Below are positions 1-7,584 of a stretch of 64,000 bases of DNA, in pieces. This DNA comes from Deltaproteobacteria bacterium (GTDB taxonomy: Bacteria > Myxococcota_A > Polyangia > Polyangiales > Houyiibacteriaceae). Positions within the stretch are counted from its first letter, which is position 1. Every line of letters starts with the position of its first letter. Below the pieces are notes generated by a model that was given only the letters and a program-made list of their open reading frames with translations, did no database searches and was not told where the DNA came from. The stretch spans positions 124,001 to 188,000 of the forward strand of contig JAEPMI010000007.1 in NCBI GenBank assembly GCA_017644045.1, read 5' to 3'. Both the position numbers and the translations under genes were made by a program.

Positions 1-1
1 G

Positions 2-574
2 GAGCACGTCCGTTGGAACCTCTGGGCCGGCAGCGACGGGGACGGCGATGGCTACGCCGAGGGGCCGAGCTACCCACGAGTGACACCGCGTGAGGTCTCG
101 CTCCCGCTCGTCGAGGAGCGACCGCGCCACTTCCACGCGGCCGCGCGCTACTACCGCGTGGACGCGGGCCCCCGGGAGACCATCGTCGCGGAGCTGCTCG
201 GCGAGCTCGAGGGGCTCGTGCTCTTCGCCGGCCTCGAACACGAAGGCGAGCAGCGAACGGTCGATGCGGTCGAGGGGCGACTGGAGCTGGTCGATGCCGC
301 GGGCGCGACGGTGTGGCTCGTGGTGGTGAACCCTGCGCTCGAGGGGCCCAGCGCCCGCGCCTCGATCTGCGCCGGAGACGCAGCGGAGGTAGCGACGTGT
401 CGCGATGCGCTCTCGCCCCCCGAGCTCGTCGACGCCGGTGTGCCGGTGGATGCGTCGGTGCCCACGGACGATCCGAGCGGTGGTGGGTGCGGTGCGGCCG
501 GCGGACCCCCGAGCGGCGCCTGGTTCGCCATCGGCTGGGGGCTGGTCGCCACCCGCCGCCGGGCCCGACGCTGA
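2..574 (+). CDS. C-terminal part of a MYXO-CTERM-type surface protein (5' end outside window)
   Basis: The reading frame is open from base 2, so the start lies upstream of the window. About 190 residues are visible. The body is Asp/Glu/Val-rich and includes an acidic Gly-Asp run near the left edge, followed by two predicted beta-rich stretches. The C-terminus has the layout of a MYXO-CTERM sorting signal: a flexible Pro/Ser/Gly segment, a GCG motif, a hydrophobic stretch (AWFAIGWGLVAT) and a terminal Arg cluster (RRRARR). In Myxococcota such tails are thought to be processed and to anchor proteins at the cell surface. No catalytic motif is visible in the part present, so the function is unknown. 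Confidence is high that this is coding and moderate for the sorting signal. Confidence 0.75.
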   Translation, partial: EHVRWNLWAGSDGDGDGYAEGPSYPRVTPREVSLPLVEERPRHFHAAARYYRVDAGPRETIVAELLGELEGLVLFAGLEHEGEQRTVDAVEGRLELVDAAGATVWLVVVNPALEGPSARASICAGDAAEVATCRDALSPPELVDAGVPVDASVPTDDPSGGGCGAAGGPPSGAWFAIGWGLVATRRRARR

Positions 575-587
575 CGGCGCCGATCGC

Positions 588-952
588 TCAGCCGCTGCCG
601 TGTCGCCGCAGTGGGATCACCGGAGCGCTCGGACCTTCCGAGCGTGGCGAGCTCCTGAAGGCGTGCCACCGGGACCAAGCCCGGAGACGTGCGAGGCTGG
701 GCAAGGTGCCGCCGATCGGGCCGAGCGACGCGACCGTCTGGCGCCAGGTGTGGCAACGCCAGCGGTGCCCCTGCAGCGAGCAGTCGTAGAACCCGTGGTT
801 GAGCGCGCTCGGCATCAGGAGCGAGAGCTCCAGGTCGGGCCAGTAGAGTTGGAGGCTCGGCGCCCGCCGTCTCCCGGCGATTCGGACCTCCCAGGGCAGA
901 TGGAGCGCGCATGGGTCGCGCAGTCCCGGATCGTGAATGCCGCGAAACACGA
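588..952 (-). pseudogene. Possible frameshifted continuation of the small Cys-pair gene at 953-1300
   Basis: On the minus strand, the frame reading FRGIHDPGLRDP and then a Trp/Leu-rich stretch (LYWPDLELSLLM) is open through this interval. Its first 90 residues look more like a real protein than the other frames, but it has no convincing start. It begins just where the upstream gene in another frame degenerates into Arg/Pro-rich sequence. One indel near 955-990 would join the two. It could equally be spurious in such GC-rich DNA. No family is recognised. Confidence 0.25.
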
Positions 953-1300
953 TCAGTGCAGCATCGGCGCTGGCGCCGGGCGGCCTCGACGATGGTCACG
1001 GACCCAACGCACCGCGGCGCGGGCGTCGCCCACGAATCGCTCCACGACGAAACTTCCGAGCTCGGCACAACAGGGACAGCGGTAAGCGGCGATGGAGGTC
1101 TCGAAGGCGGGATGGGTCGCGACGAGTCGCCACGTGTCCGCCTCGACCGCCTCCAGCCGGACTCGAGCGCCGGCCGTGCGGCAATCGAATGCACGGGGCT
1201 CATCCGTGCAGATCAGGTGCTCGACCCACCCGCCGAAGACATGGGCGAGGAGGTGCTCCGTGGGGCTCCCGTTCAGCGCCGCCGAGATCTCGTGTGCCAT
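953..1300 (-). CDS. Small hypothetical protein with CPCC motif
   Basis: This is a protein of about 115 residues starting MAHEISAALNG. Composition is normal for a soluble protein until the last 12 residues, which turn into an Arg/Pro/Ala run. That turn suggests the true frame continues elsewhere (see 588-952). A CPCC motif near residue 80, with other Cys earlier, could bind a metal, but no family is recognised. Its ATG lies inside one arm of a 32-bp palindrome (1299-1330), so the gene may be autoregulated. It follows the amidohydrolase operon on the same strand by about 40 bp. Confidence that it is expressed as drawn is low. Confidence 0.4.
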   Translation of the reverse strand: MAHEISAALNGSPTEHLLAHVFGGWVEHLICTDEPRAFDCRTAGARVRLEAVEADTWRLVATHPAFETSIAAYRCPCCAELGSFVVERFVGDARAAVRWVRDHRRGRPAPAPMLH

Positions 1301-1330
1301 GAAGACCGTTTTATCGAAAACGGTTTTCAT
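1299..1330. promoter_or_regulatory. 32-bp near-perfect palindrome (operator or terminator-like hairpin)
   Basis: The arms ACCGTTTT and AAAACGGT, extended outward to ATGAA and TTCAT, form an imperfect palindrome around a 4-nt centre. It is strikingly AT-rich for this DNA. It sits 12 bp past the stop of the amidohydrolase gene and covers the start codon of the next minus-strand gene. It has no T-run after the stem, so an operator is as likely as a terminator. Confidence 0.5.
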
Positions 1331-1342
1331 TATCAAGTGGAA

Positions 1343-2629
1343 TCAGGGGAGCTGTCGGTAGCGGTCCCGCAGCTCGGTCTGCCGCGACGTGAGCGGCTGG
1401 GGCTCCCCACCGATGACGATGTGAAGGGGTCGCGTGCTCATCTCGAAGGGATCGCCGCTCCAGACGACCAGGTCGGCGCGAGCGCCACTCGCGAGCGTGT
1501 GAGGGGGTGTCCCCCGCTCTCGGGGCCCAAAGCGCGCTGCGGGGGTCTGAGTCACCGCCTGCAGTGCGACCTCGGCCGGGAGCCCGAAGCGCACGGCGTT
1601 GCCGGCTTCCTGCCGGAGGTTGCGCAGGTCGTGGGCGCCGCTGGTGGCGAGGATGAGGGTCACCCCCGCGTCGTGCAGGAGCTTGGCGTTGTCATACCGG
1701 CTCCCCAACCGGCGAAAGGTGCTGGGGAGGTTCGTCAGGGGCTGGACGATCACCGGGACCTCGGCAGCGGCGATGGCCTGCGCCACGCGCCAGCCCTCCT
1801 CCGCGCCACTCAGGATGAGGTCGAGACCGAACTCCTCGGCGATGGCGAGCACGCGCAGGATGTCGGCCGCGCGGCTCACGCTCACCACGACGGGGACGTC
1901 GCCGGCCAGCGCCGGCTGCAGCCGCTCGAGATCGAGTCGGCTCACGCGCATCTCGCGCAGGCCGCGGCGATCGTAGGCGCGCCGCTGCGTGCCGTAGAGC
2001 TTCGCGTCCTCGAGCACTTCGCGGAAGCGGCTGAGCGCCGTGGGCATCGTCCCTTCTTCGGCCGCGATGCCTCCGTCGCCGAGATCGACGTGGAGCGCCG
2101 CGGCGGCGTTGCGTACGGTCCCGACCAGGTCGGCCGGCTCGCGCACCTCGCCGAGGTGCACGTAGGCGCTCACGCCACTGATGAGTCCCCCGGTCGGCGT
2201 GGAGACGGCGGCCGTGACGCCGCCGAGGCGGGTCACGGGGATGAGCGTCGAGTCCGGGTTGTAGCCCTCGGCGGCCGTGAACGCGGCGCGCACGGAGTCG
2301 GCGGCTTCGTCCTCGGTCTCGTGGTCGCGCGTGCCCGCCTCGAGATCGATCTCCACGAGGCCGATGGGCGCACCGACCGCGACCAGACCGGGCGTCGCGA
2401 CGGCGCCGTCTTCGAGCTCGACGATCTCCGCACCCGTGGGAGCGGGTGCGCCCGCGGACGGGCCCGCATAGGTGATCGCGTCCCCACGGACCACGATCGA
2501 CGCATCGAGAATCGCCTCCGATCCGTCGCCGCGCTGAAGCGTGAGGTTTCGATAGATGCGCACCGTGGGCGCCTGCGCGTGGGCACCGGTCGCCGAGAGC
2601 GCCAGCGCCAGAGTGAGCAGCCGGCTCAT
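1343..2629 (-). CDS. Secreted amidohydrolase-family protein lacking the HxH metal motif
   Basis: This 428-residue protein begins with a signal peptide (MSRLLTLALALSATGAHA). It has the amidohydrolase composite layout: an N-terminal beta-sandwich strand pair, a TIM-barrel core and a C-terminal return strand (LVVWSGDPFEM). Where the superfamily normally has PGxxDxHxH, this protein reads TPGLVAVGAPIG (residues 79-90), so both metal-binding His are missing. The late Asp ligand region reads ATSGAHDL instead of the usual GTDS type. It is therefore probably not a conventional metal-dependent hydrolase and may be a structural partner of the intact paralogue upstream. Its ATG overlaps the upstream stop (ATGA), implying translational coupling. 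The start was chosen for the signal peptide; longer in-frame extensions are shadows of the neighbour. Confidence 0.88.
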   Translation of the reverse strand: MSRLLTLALALSATGAHAQAPTVRIYRNLTLQRGDGSEAILDASIVVRGDAITYAGPSAGAPAPTGAEIVELEDGAVATPGLVAVGAPIGLVEIDLEAGTRDHETEDEAADSVRAAFTAAEGYNPDSTLIPVTRLGGVTAAVSTPTGGLISGVSAYVHLGEVREPADLVGTVRNAAAALHVDLGDGGIAAEEGTMPTALSRFREVLEDAKLYGTQRRAYDRRGLREMRVSRLDLERLQPALAGDVPVVVSVSRAADILRVLAIAEEFGLDLILSGAEEGWRVAQAIAAAEVPVIVQPLTNLPSTFRRLGSRYDNAKLLHDAGVTLILATSGAHDLRNLRQEAGNAVRFGLPAEVALQAVTQTPAARFGPRERGTPPHTLASGARADLVVWSGDPFEMSTRPLHIVIGGEPQPLTSRQTELRDRYRQLP

Positions 2630-4122
2630 CGGTACACCTCCTGGCCGAGCTCGAAGTCGCTTCGGGTCGGCTCCTGGCTCCGGTCGTAGCGGAGTTGCCC
2701 GTCGACGTAGACCAGGTCCGCGTGCGTGTAGACGCTGAAGGGGTCGCCGCTCCAGACCACGACGTCGGCCATCTTGCCGACCTCGAGGGTCCCGGTCTGC
2801 TCCTCCACGCCGAGCTGCCACGCCGCGTTCGCGGTGATCCAGCGGAGCGCGTCGTCGCGGCTGACGTCGATGCCCGCGTGACGGCCGGCCCACATCGCCT
2901 TGGCCACCTCCTGCGGCAAGCGCTGGACCAGCATGTTGCTGTCACTGTGCAGGGCGCCGCGAACCCCGGCCTCCTGGAGGAGCGCGAGGTTCTCGGTCAC
3001 CGCGTCGTAGGCCTCGAGCTTGAAGCCCCACCAGTCGGCCCAGGTGCTCACGCCGGTGCCGGCCTCGGCGAGCAAGTCGCGGATCTTGTAGGCCTCCACC
3101 GCGTGGTGAAAGGCGTGGATGCGGAAGCCGAACTCGTCGGCGATCTCGAGCATTCGCGCCATCTCGTCGGCGCGGTAGCAGTGCATCTGCACGAGCACCT
3201 CGCCCTGGAGCACGCCCCAGAGCGCCTCGAGGCCGAAGTCGCGGTCCGGCGGCGAAGGCTCCGGTCCCGGGTCCTCGACGGCGTCCTCTCCGTCGGCCGG
3301 GGGGCGCTGCACCCCGTTCTCGTCGAGCGTTTGCTCGAAGCGCATGCGCTTGCGCTGCCAGAGGCGATGCTTGTGCTGCCACTCGCCCCAGCCGCGGCCG
3401 TACTCGGCGGCCTTCTGGAAGGCGGCGCGATAGCCCGCGACGTTGCCCATGCGAGTCATGGGCGCCTGAGTGCGGCCGCCGTAGACGCGCTTGGGGTTCT
3501 CGCCGCACGCCATCTTCAAGCTGTCGGGGGCACCGGGAAAACGCATCCCGGCGGTCGTCCGTGCGCGACCGAGCTTCAGCGTCACACCGCGACCGCCGAT
3601 GAGATTCGCCGAGCCGGGCAAGACGTGAATGGTGGTGATGCCGGCGGCCAAGGCGCGCTGCAGCGCCGGGTCTTGTGGCCACACCGAGTCCAGGCTCCAG
3701 ACGTTCGCGGTGACCGCGCCCGACGCCTCGTTGCCGTCGGCGTGCGCACGCGCCTGCGGGACCGGGTAGACGCCCATGTGCGAGTGGGTGTCGATGATCC
3801 CCGGGGTCACGTGGCGACCGCTCACGTCGATGGTCTCGGCCCCCTCCGGCACCTCGACCTCGGACGCAGGCCCGACCGCGAGCAGCCGGCCGTCGCGGAA
3901 GACGACCACGCCCTCCTCGTGGCGGTGCCCATCCGCCGTGTGCACGACACCGCCGACGAGCGCGACGAGTGGAGACTCGATCGCCTCCGGCTGCGCCCGA
4001 TTCGACTGCCAGGGCAGCGGCGGCGAGGTCGGCTCGGGGAGCGTCTCGCTCGGCTGCGACGTCTGTGCACCGCCGCACGCGACGCTCGCCGAGAGCGCGA
4101 GGATCAGGAGTCTGGGAGACAT
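2626..4122 (-). CDS. Lipoprotein amidohydrolase (imidazolonepropionase-like)
   Basis: The protein has 498 residues with a lipoprotein signal and a lipobox ending at Cys16 (SVAC). It is a periplasmic or surface-anchored metal-dependent hydrolase of the amidohydrolase superfamily. Visible ligands are HSH at 113-115 after TPGIIDT, His314 in VQMHCYR, the HHA pair at 339-340 and Asp394 in LHSDSN, so the active site looks complete. A Trp/Lys-rich insertion (about 235-295), with an acidic Pro-rich loop, separates the first and second halves of the barrel. The substrate cannot be read from sequence; relatives act on cyclic amides or dipeptides. It lies 42 bp downstream of a lipoprotein gene and is translationally coupled to the motif-less paralogue, so the two proteins are probably made in equal amounts. 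Confidence 0.9.
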   Translation of the reverse strand: MSPRLLILALSASVACGGAQTSQPSETLPEPTSPPLPWQSNRAQPEAIESPLVALVGGVVHTADGHRHEEGVVVFRDGRLLAVGPASEVEVPEGAETIDVSGRHVTPGIIDTHSHMGVYPVPQARAHADGNEASGAVTANVWSLDSVWPQDPALQRALAAGITTIHVLPGSANLIGGRGVTLKLGRARTTAGMRFPGAPDSLKMACGENPKRVYGGRTQAPMTRMGNVAGYRAAFQKAAEYGRGWGEWQHKHRLWQRKRMRFEQTLDENGVQRPPADGEDAVEDPGPEPSPPDRDFGLEALWGVLQGEVLVQMHCYRADEMARMLEIADEFGFRIHAFHHAVEAYKIRDLLAEAGTGVSTWADWWGFKLEAYDAVTENLALLQEAGVRGALHSDSNMLVQRLPQEVAKAMWAGRHAGIDVSRDDALRWITANAAWQLGVEEQTGTLEVGKMADVVVWSGDPFSVYTHADLVYVDGQLRYDRSQEPTRSDFELGQEVYR

Positions 4123-4164
4123 GGGCCGGGAGGATGCCCCAGCCGTCTCCCCGACGGAACCGCC

Positions 4165-5049
4165 CTACTCCGCCGCGGCCTCGCCCTCGCCGGCGCGGAG
4201 AACGACGACGCCCACGTCCTCGCCGAAGCTGGGCGTCGGCACCACGGCGTAGCCGTACCACTTCTGGAAGGCGTTGAACTCTCCGGTGTAGCCGTTCGGG
4301 TTCTGGTCGAGCTTGGCGAAGAGCGTGGCCATCTCGGGAAGCTCGCTGGTGATCTCGGTCGGGGCGTCGGGCGGAACGATGAGGTCGTCGCCCTGGTACA
4401 TGAGCACCCACACGATGAGACCCGCTTCGATCTCGGGCGCCAGGTCCACACGGATCTGGCGGCTGAGCCGCTGCGCCTCGCGCCAGAGCGGGATGCCGGC
4501 GACCGCCGCGCCGGCCACCTCGCCGTTGCGGTGGGCGGGCCCGACGAACATCAAGCTCGAGCGGTTCACGTCCTCCTCGGCGTTCTCTTCGGTGTCGAAG
4601 GTCACCAGCGCCATCTGCGGGCGGCCACTCTCGAGGGCGGCGGCGACCGGGGGAAAGCGTTCGCCGAAGTCCTGTCCCTGCATCGTGTCGTCCTCGTCGT
4701 CGACGTCGCGGGCGATCACGGTCCCGTCCGAGTCCACGGCTGCGAGGAACGAGATCGGCGAGACGACGAGCCCCGCGATGCCCCGCGGGAGCTCCTGCAC
4801 CCGCTTCAGCGCGGTGCGCATCTGGGCCTCACGGGACTCGGGAGGCTCGACGGCGAAGCCCGGCCCGAGTCGCTGCGCGGCTTCCTGGATGGCCTCCCAG
4901 TGCTTCTCGCGATCCTGCCGAAGGAGCTCCTTCACCCGGGGCACGTGCTCTTCCAGGATCGCGCGGCGCGCGCCCGGTGCTCCCTCCGGCTCGCAGCCGA
5001 ACGCCAGCAGCAGCAGTCCCAACACCCCAACGATCGCAGCTCTTCGCAT
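4165..5049 (-). CDS. Hypothetical lipoprotein, possible Cache-like sensor fold
   Basis: This protein of about 294 residues starts MRRAAIVG, with a strong GGAGGA ribosome site 8 nt upstream. It has a lipoprotein signal (LLLLAFGC). A helical region (residues 30-75) is followed by alternating strands including SFLAAVDSDGTVIARD and a second half ending in VVPTPSFGEDVGVVVLRAG. The pattern of a strand carrying a DSDG turn, then a conserved IARD, resembles periplasmic Cache/PAS-like ligand sensors, but no named family can be assigned with certainty. It is first in a minus-strand group with the two amidohydrolases, so a role in sensing or handling the same compounds is possible. Longer in-frame starts upstream would destroy the signal peptide. 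Confidence 0.8.
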   Translation of the reverse strand: MRRAAIVGVLGLLLLAFGCEPEGAPGARRAILEEHVPRVKELLRQDREKHWEAIQEAAQRLGPGFAVEPPESREAQMRTALKRVQELPRGIAGLVVSPISFLAAVDSDGTVIARDVDDEDDTMQGQDFGERFPPVAAALESGRPQMALVTFDTEENAEEDVNRSSLMFVGPAHRNGEVAGAAVAGIPLWREAQRLSRQIRVDLAPEIEAGLIVWVLMYQGDDLIVPPDAPTEITSELPEMATLFAKLDQNPNGYTGEFNAFQKWYGYAVVPTPSFGEDVGVVVLRAGEGEAAAE

Positions 5050-5156
5050 CCTTCGTCTCCTCCGGCGCGAGCCTAACTCCGTCCCGCGCTTGGTGGCCGA
5101 CAACGGCCGCTTCGAGAAGTTCGGACATCGTGCTTCGATGCGCCCGTTGAACTCTT

Positions 5157-5262
5157 GTTCTCGCACGAAGCCACAGAGAACACAGAGCTTTCACAAAGGT
5201 TTGGAATTAGATGAAATACCCTTTGTGAAGACTTCGTGTTCTTGGTGCCTTTGTGCGAGAAT
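5157..5262. repeat. 43-bp-arm imperfect inverted repeat (CACAAAGG / CCTTTGTG type)
   Basis: Left arm 5157-5199 and right arm 5220-5262 match at 34 of 43 positions when one is reverse-complemented, around a 20-bp AT-rich loop. The arms are built from the words TTCTCGCAC, AGAACAC and TTCACAAAGG, strikingly AT-rich against their surroundings. The element lies between the redoxin stop and the start of the downstream lipoprotein gene, so it would form a long hairpin in the minus-strand transcript. Similar CACGAAG/CACAAAG words occur as intergenic repeats in other GC-rich bacteria (recollection, not checked). Confidence 0.75.
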
Positions 5263-5288
5263 TTGGAGTCCGGCGGGTCGGGCCAACG

Positions 5289-5801
5289 CTAGTCGGCGAC
5301 AGCGAGGCGGGCGCGGAGGCCCGCCGTGGTGGTGTATCCGACGCTGACCGCGACGATCTCGCCGGACTCGTCGATGGCGAAGGTGGTGGGAAAGGCGCTC
5401 ACGCCCCACTCGGCGGCGAGCGCCCCGTCGGGATCCGGGATGACCGGGAAGGCGCCCTCGAGCTCCTCGTCGCGAAGGTGGGCGCGGATCGCGGCGGGCC
5501 CCTCGGAGCGGACGGCGACGCTCACGACGTTCGCTTCCTCGGCGACCGAAGCCACGTTGCCGTCCATCGCATCGCAGACGCCGCACCAGGTCGCCCAGAA
5601 GTGGACCAGCGCCGGACCGCGGAGGACGACGGGCTCGCCATCGATGTCGGTGGCCTCGAGCGCCGGCGCGCTGCCTTCGGCTACGCCCCGGGTCTGCCAG
5701 CGGTGGATGCCGTAGAGCGCGACCAGGAAGACGAGGGCCTCCAGCGCGCGGCGGCGCCAGATGTCCCGCTTCGTCTTCGGTGCGCTCTCCGGTTCAGCCA
5801 T
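5289..5801 (-). CDS. Membrane-anchored TlpA/ScsD-like thioredoxin-fold protein
   Basis: The protein has 170 residues with one N-terminal membrane segment (about residues 20-35) and a periplasmic redoxin domain. The active site reads FWATWCGVC with Cys73 and Cys76, and the cis-Pro region reads FPTTFAID. The WCGVC variant is typical of ScsD/TlpA-like periplasmic disulfide reductases. It probably keeps Cys residues of envelope proteins reduced or reshuffles them. Length matches the family. Its ATG lies within the last codons of the MscS gene (8-bp overlap), so the two are co-translated. The many Cys-paired secreted proteins in this window are possible clients, but that is speculation. Confidence 0.88.
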   Translation of the reverse strand: MAEPESAPKTKRDIWRRRALEALVFLVALYGIHRWQTRGVAEGSAPALEATDIDGEPVVLRGPALVHFWATWCGVCDAMDGNVASVAEEANVVSVAVRSEGPAAIRAHLRDEELEGAFPVIPDPDGALAAEWGVSAFPTTFAIDESGEIVAVSVGYTTTAGLRARLAVAD

Positions 5802-7515
5802 CCGCGTCAGCGTCCGCTTCCTCGTCCGAGCCCTTGCGGATCATCGCACCCGCGAGGAAGCCGTTCGTGAGCATCGGCGTGTCGGGTTGCGAGCGGTCGC
5901 CGCCGGGGCCGAAGGCCGCCGCGATCTTCGCGAGCTCGCCCTTCGGCGGACGCGGGTGCTCCGGCATCTCGGTCTCCTTGGCGCGCGTCTCGAGGTGGAG
6001 CGTCTGCGTCGGGAACGCGAAGGAGACACCGATGGCGTCGGCGAGGCGCATGACCTCGAGGAAGACGTTCTGCCGCTGCTTCATCTCGTCGGAGTAGCTC
6101 TCCACCTCGAAGAAGAAGTAGAGCATCACCTCGAGGGCGCTGTCCCCGAAGTCCTTGAAGTGCACCTCGTACGAGTCCTGACGGACCTTCGGGTTGGCCT
6201 TGAGGATGCCTCGCACGCCCTCGACGAACGCCTGCATCTGCTCCGGTGTGGTCGCGTAGGTGAGGCCCAGGGTGACCAGGCACCGGCGGTAGCGACGGCG
6301 CCCATAGTTGTCGACGGCGGCGTTCGCGACCACCGAGTTCGGGATGGCGATCACCGAGTCGTAGAAGGTGCGGATGCGGGTCGAGCGCATGCCGACCTCC
6401 TCGACGACACCCTCGTGGCCCTCGATGACGACCCAGTCGCCTACCTGGAAGGGCTGGTCGGCGAAGACGCTGATGCTGCCGAAGAGGTTCGCGACCGTGT
6501 CGCGCGCGGCGAGGGTGAAGGCCAAGCCGCCGAGGCTCACGCCGGCGAGGAGCGAGCCGACGTCGACGTCGAGGTTCTGCAGGACGAAGATGAGGCCCAC
6601 GGCCACCACGAAGACCTTGAGCGTCTTGCGGATGAGCGGGACGACCTGGTCGTCGAGCTTGGTCTCGGTCTTCTCGGCACGGCGCGCGAAGATGTCCGCG
6701 CCGAAGTCGACCAGCCGATAGACGAGCAGCACCGCGGCGGCGGCGGCCATCACGCGCAGCGCGATCGTCGCGACCTGGTTCACGCGGACGCTGAAGCGGA
6801 GCAGCGGGATGGTCCACCAGAGGAACGCCGTCATCGCCAACGTGCCGATCGGGTTCGCCGCGCGCTGGAGCACGTCGAAGTCGAACTTCATCTTCCGCTT
6901 CTTGAGGAGGCGCCGCACCCAGCTGAAGAGGACGCGCGCGACCAGGAAGCGCATGAGCATGCCGCCGAGGAACGCGATGAAGAGCCCGAGGAGCTGCCAG
7001 ATGGCCAAGCCCGGGAGGGGCTCGTAGCGGGTCCATTCGGGGAGCTCATCGACGAAGCCCTGGACGTCGTAGGTGAACGTCTCGTCGTAGAGCCCCTCGA
7101 TCGCGTGCACCGAGCGACTGCTGATCAGCCACTCGTCCTCGATCTTCACCAGGTGGATTTCGGGCAGCCGCCGCGCCAGCGGAATCTTCCCGTCGTCCAT
7201 CTCCTCGTCCGCCACGTCGGCCGTGTCGGGGATCGACTCCATGTCGATGTAGAGGCCCCGCTGGTCCAGGACCGCCTGCAGGTGGCGGGCGGCCTCGATC
7301 TTCGCGCGCCGGCCCTGGACGCCGCCGCCCTCCCAATCGAAGCACCGGATGGCGTCCTCCGGATGCATCTCGTCGTCCTGGAGGTTGTCGAGAAAGGTCC
7401 GTGCCGCCTTCTGCGGGGTCGAGCAATCGACCGGCGGCGGCTGAGCCTCGGTGACGCTCTGCCCGATCAGGCAGAGGGCGAACGCGAGAAAAATCAGGCG
7501 AAAACGGACATCCAT
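5794..7515 (-). CDS. MscS-family small-conductance mechanosensitive channel
   Basis: This is a 573-residue inner-membrane protein. A signal peptide precedes a periplasmic domain of about 150 residues with Cys pairs. Membrane helices follow near 185-215, 235-260 and 270-295, then a pore helix region (VGSLLAGVSLGGLAFTLAARD) and the MscS beta domain (FQVGDWVVIEG, GVVEEVGMRSTRIRT, IPNSVV). This is the classic MscS core with an added N-terminal domain, so it belongs with the larger MscS relatives such as YnaI. It releases solutes on hypo-osmotic shock. The C-terminus is an acidic tail rich in Asp/Glu/Ala. It is co-transcribed with the redoxin gene, whose start it overlaps. Confidence 0.92.
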   Translation of the reverse strand: MDVRFRLIFLAFALCLIGQSVTEAQPPPVDCSTPQKAARTFLDNLQDDEMHPEDAIRCFDWEGGGVQGRRAKIEAARHLQAVLDQRGLYIDMESIPDTADVADEEMDDGKIPLARRLPEIHLVKIEDEWLISSRSVHAIEGLYDETFTYDVQGFVDELPEWTRYEPLPGLAIWQLLGLFIAFLGGMLMRFLVARVLFSWVRRLLKKRKMKFDFDVLQRAANPIGTLAMTAFLWWTIPLLRFSVRVNQVATIALRVMAAAAAVLLVYRLVDFGADIFARRAEKTETKLDDQVVPLIRKTLKVFVVAVGLIFVLQNLDVDVGSLLAGVSLGGLAFTLAARDTVANLFGSISVFADQPFQVGDWVVIEGHEGVVEEVGMRSTRIRTFYDSVIAIPNSVVANAAVDNYGRRRYRRCLVTLGLTYATTPEQMQAFVEGVRGILKANPKVRQDSYEVHFKDFGDSALEVMLYFFFEVESYSDEMKQRQNVFLEVMRLADAIGVSFAFPTQTLHLETRAKETEMPEHPRPPKGELAKIAAAFGPGGDRSQPDTPMLTNGFLAGAMIRKGSDEEADADADG

Positions 7516-7584
7516 GGCGGCGCGAGCATAGGGGACAACGCCGATCCGTCGAGTCCCTCCACGGCTGGGGCTATCCTCCGCGCC

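Noticed and set aside
2695-5076. Very long plus-strand open frame (about 790 codons)
   Set aside because: It lies antisense to three well-supported minus-strand genes. Its translation is Arg/His/Val/Glu-rich with no domain, a known effect of 70% GC DNA.
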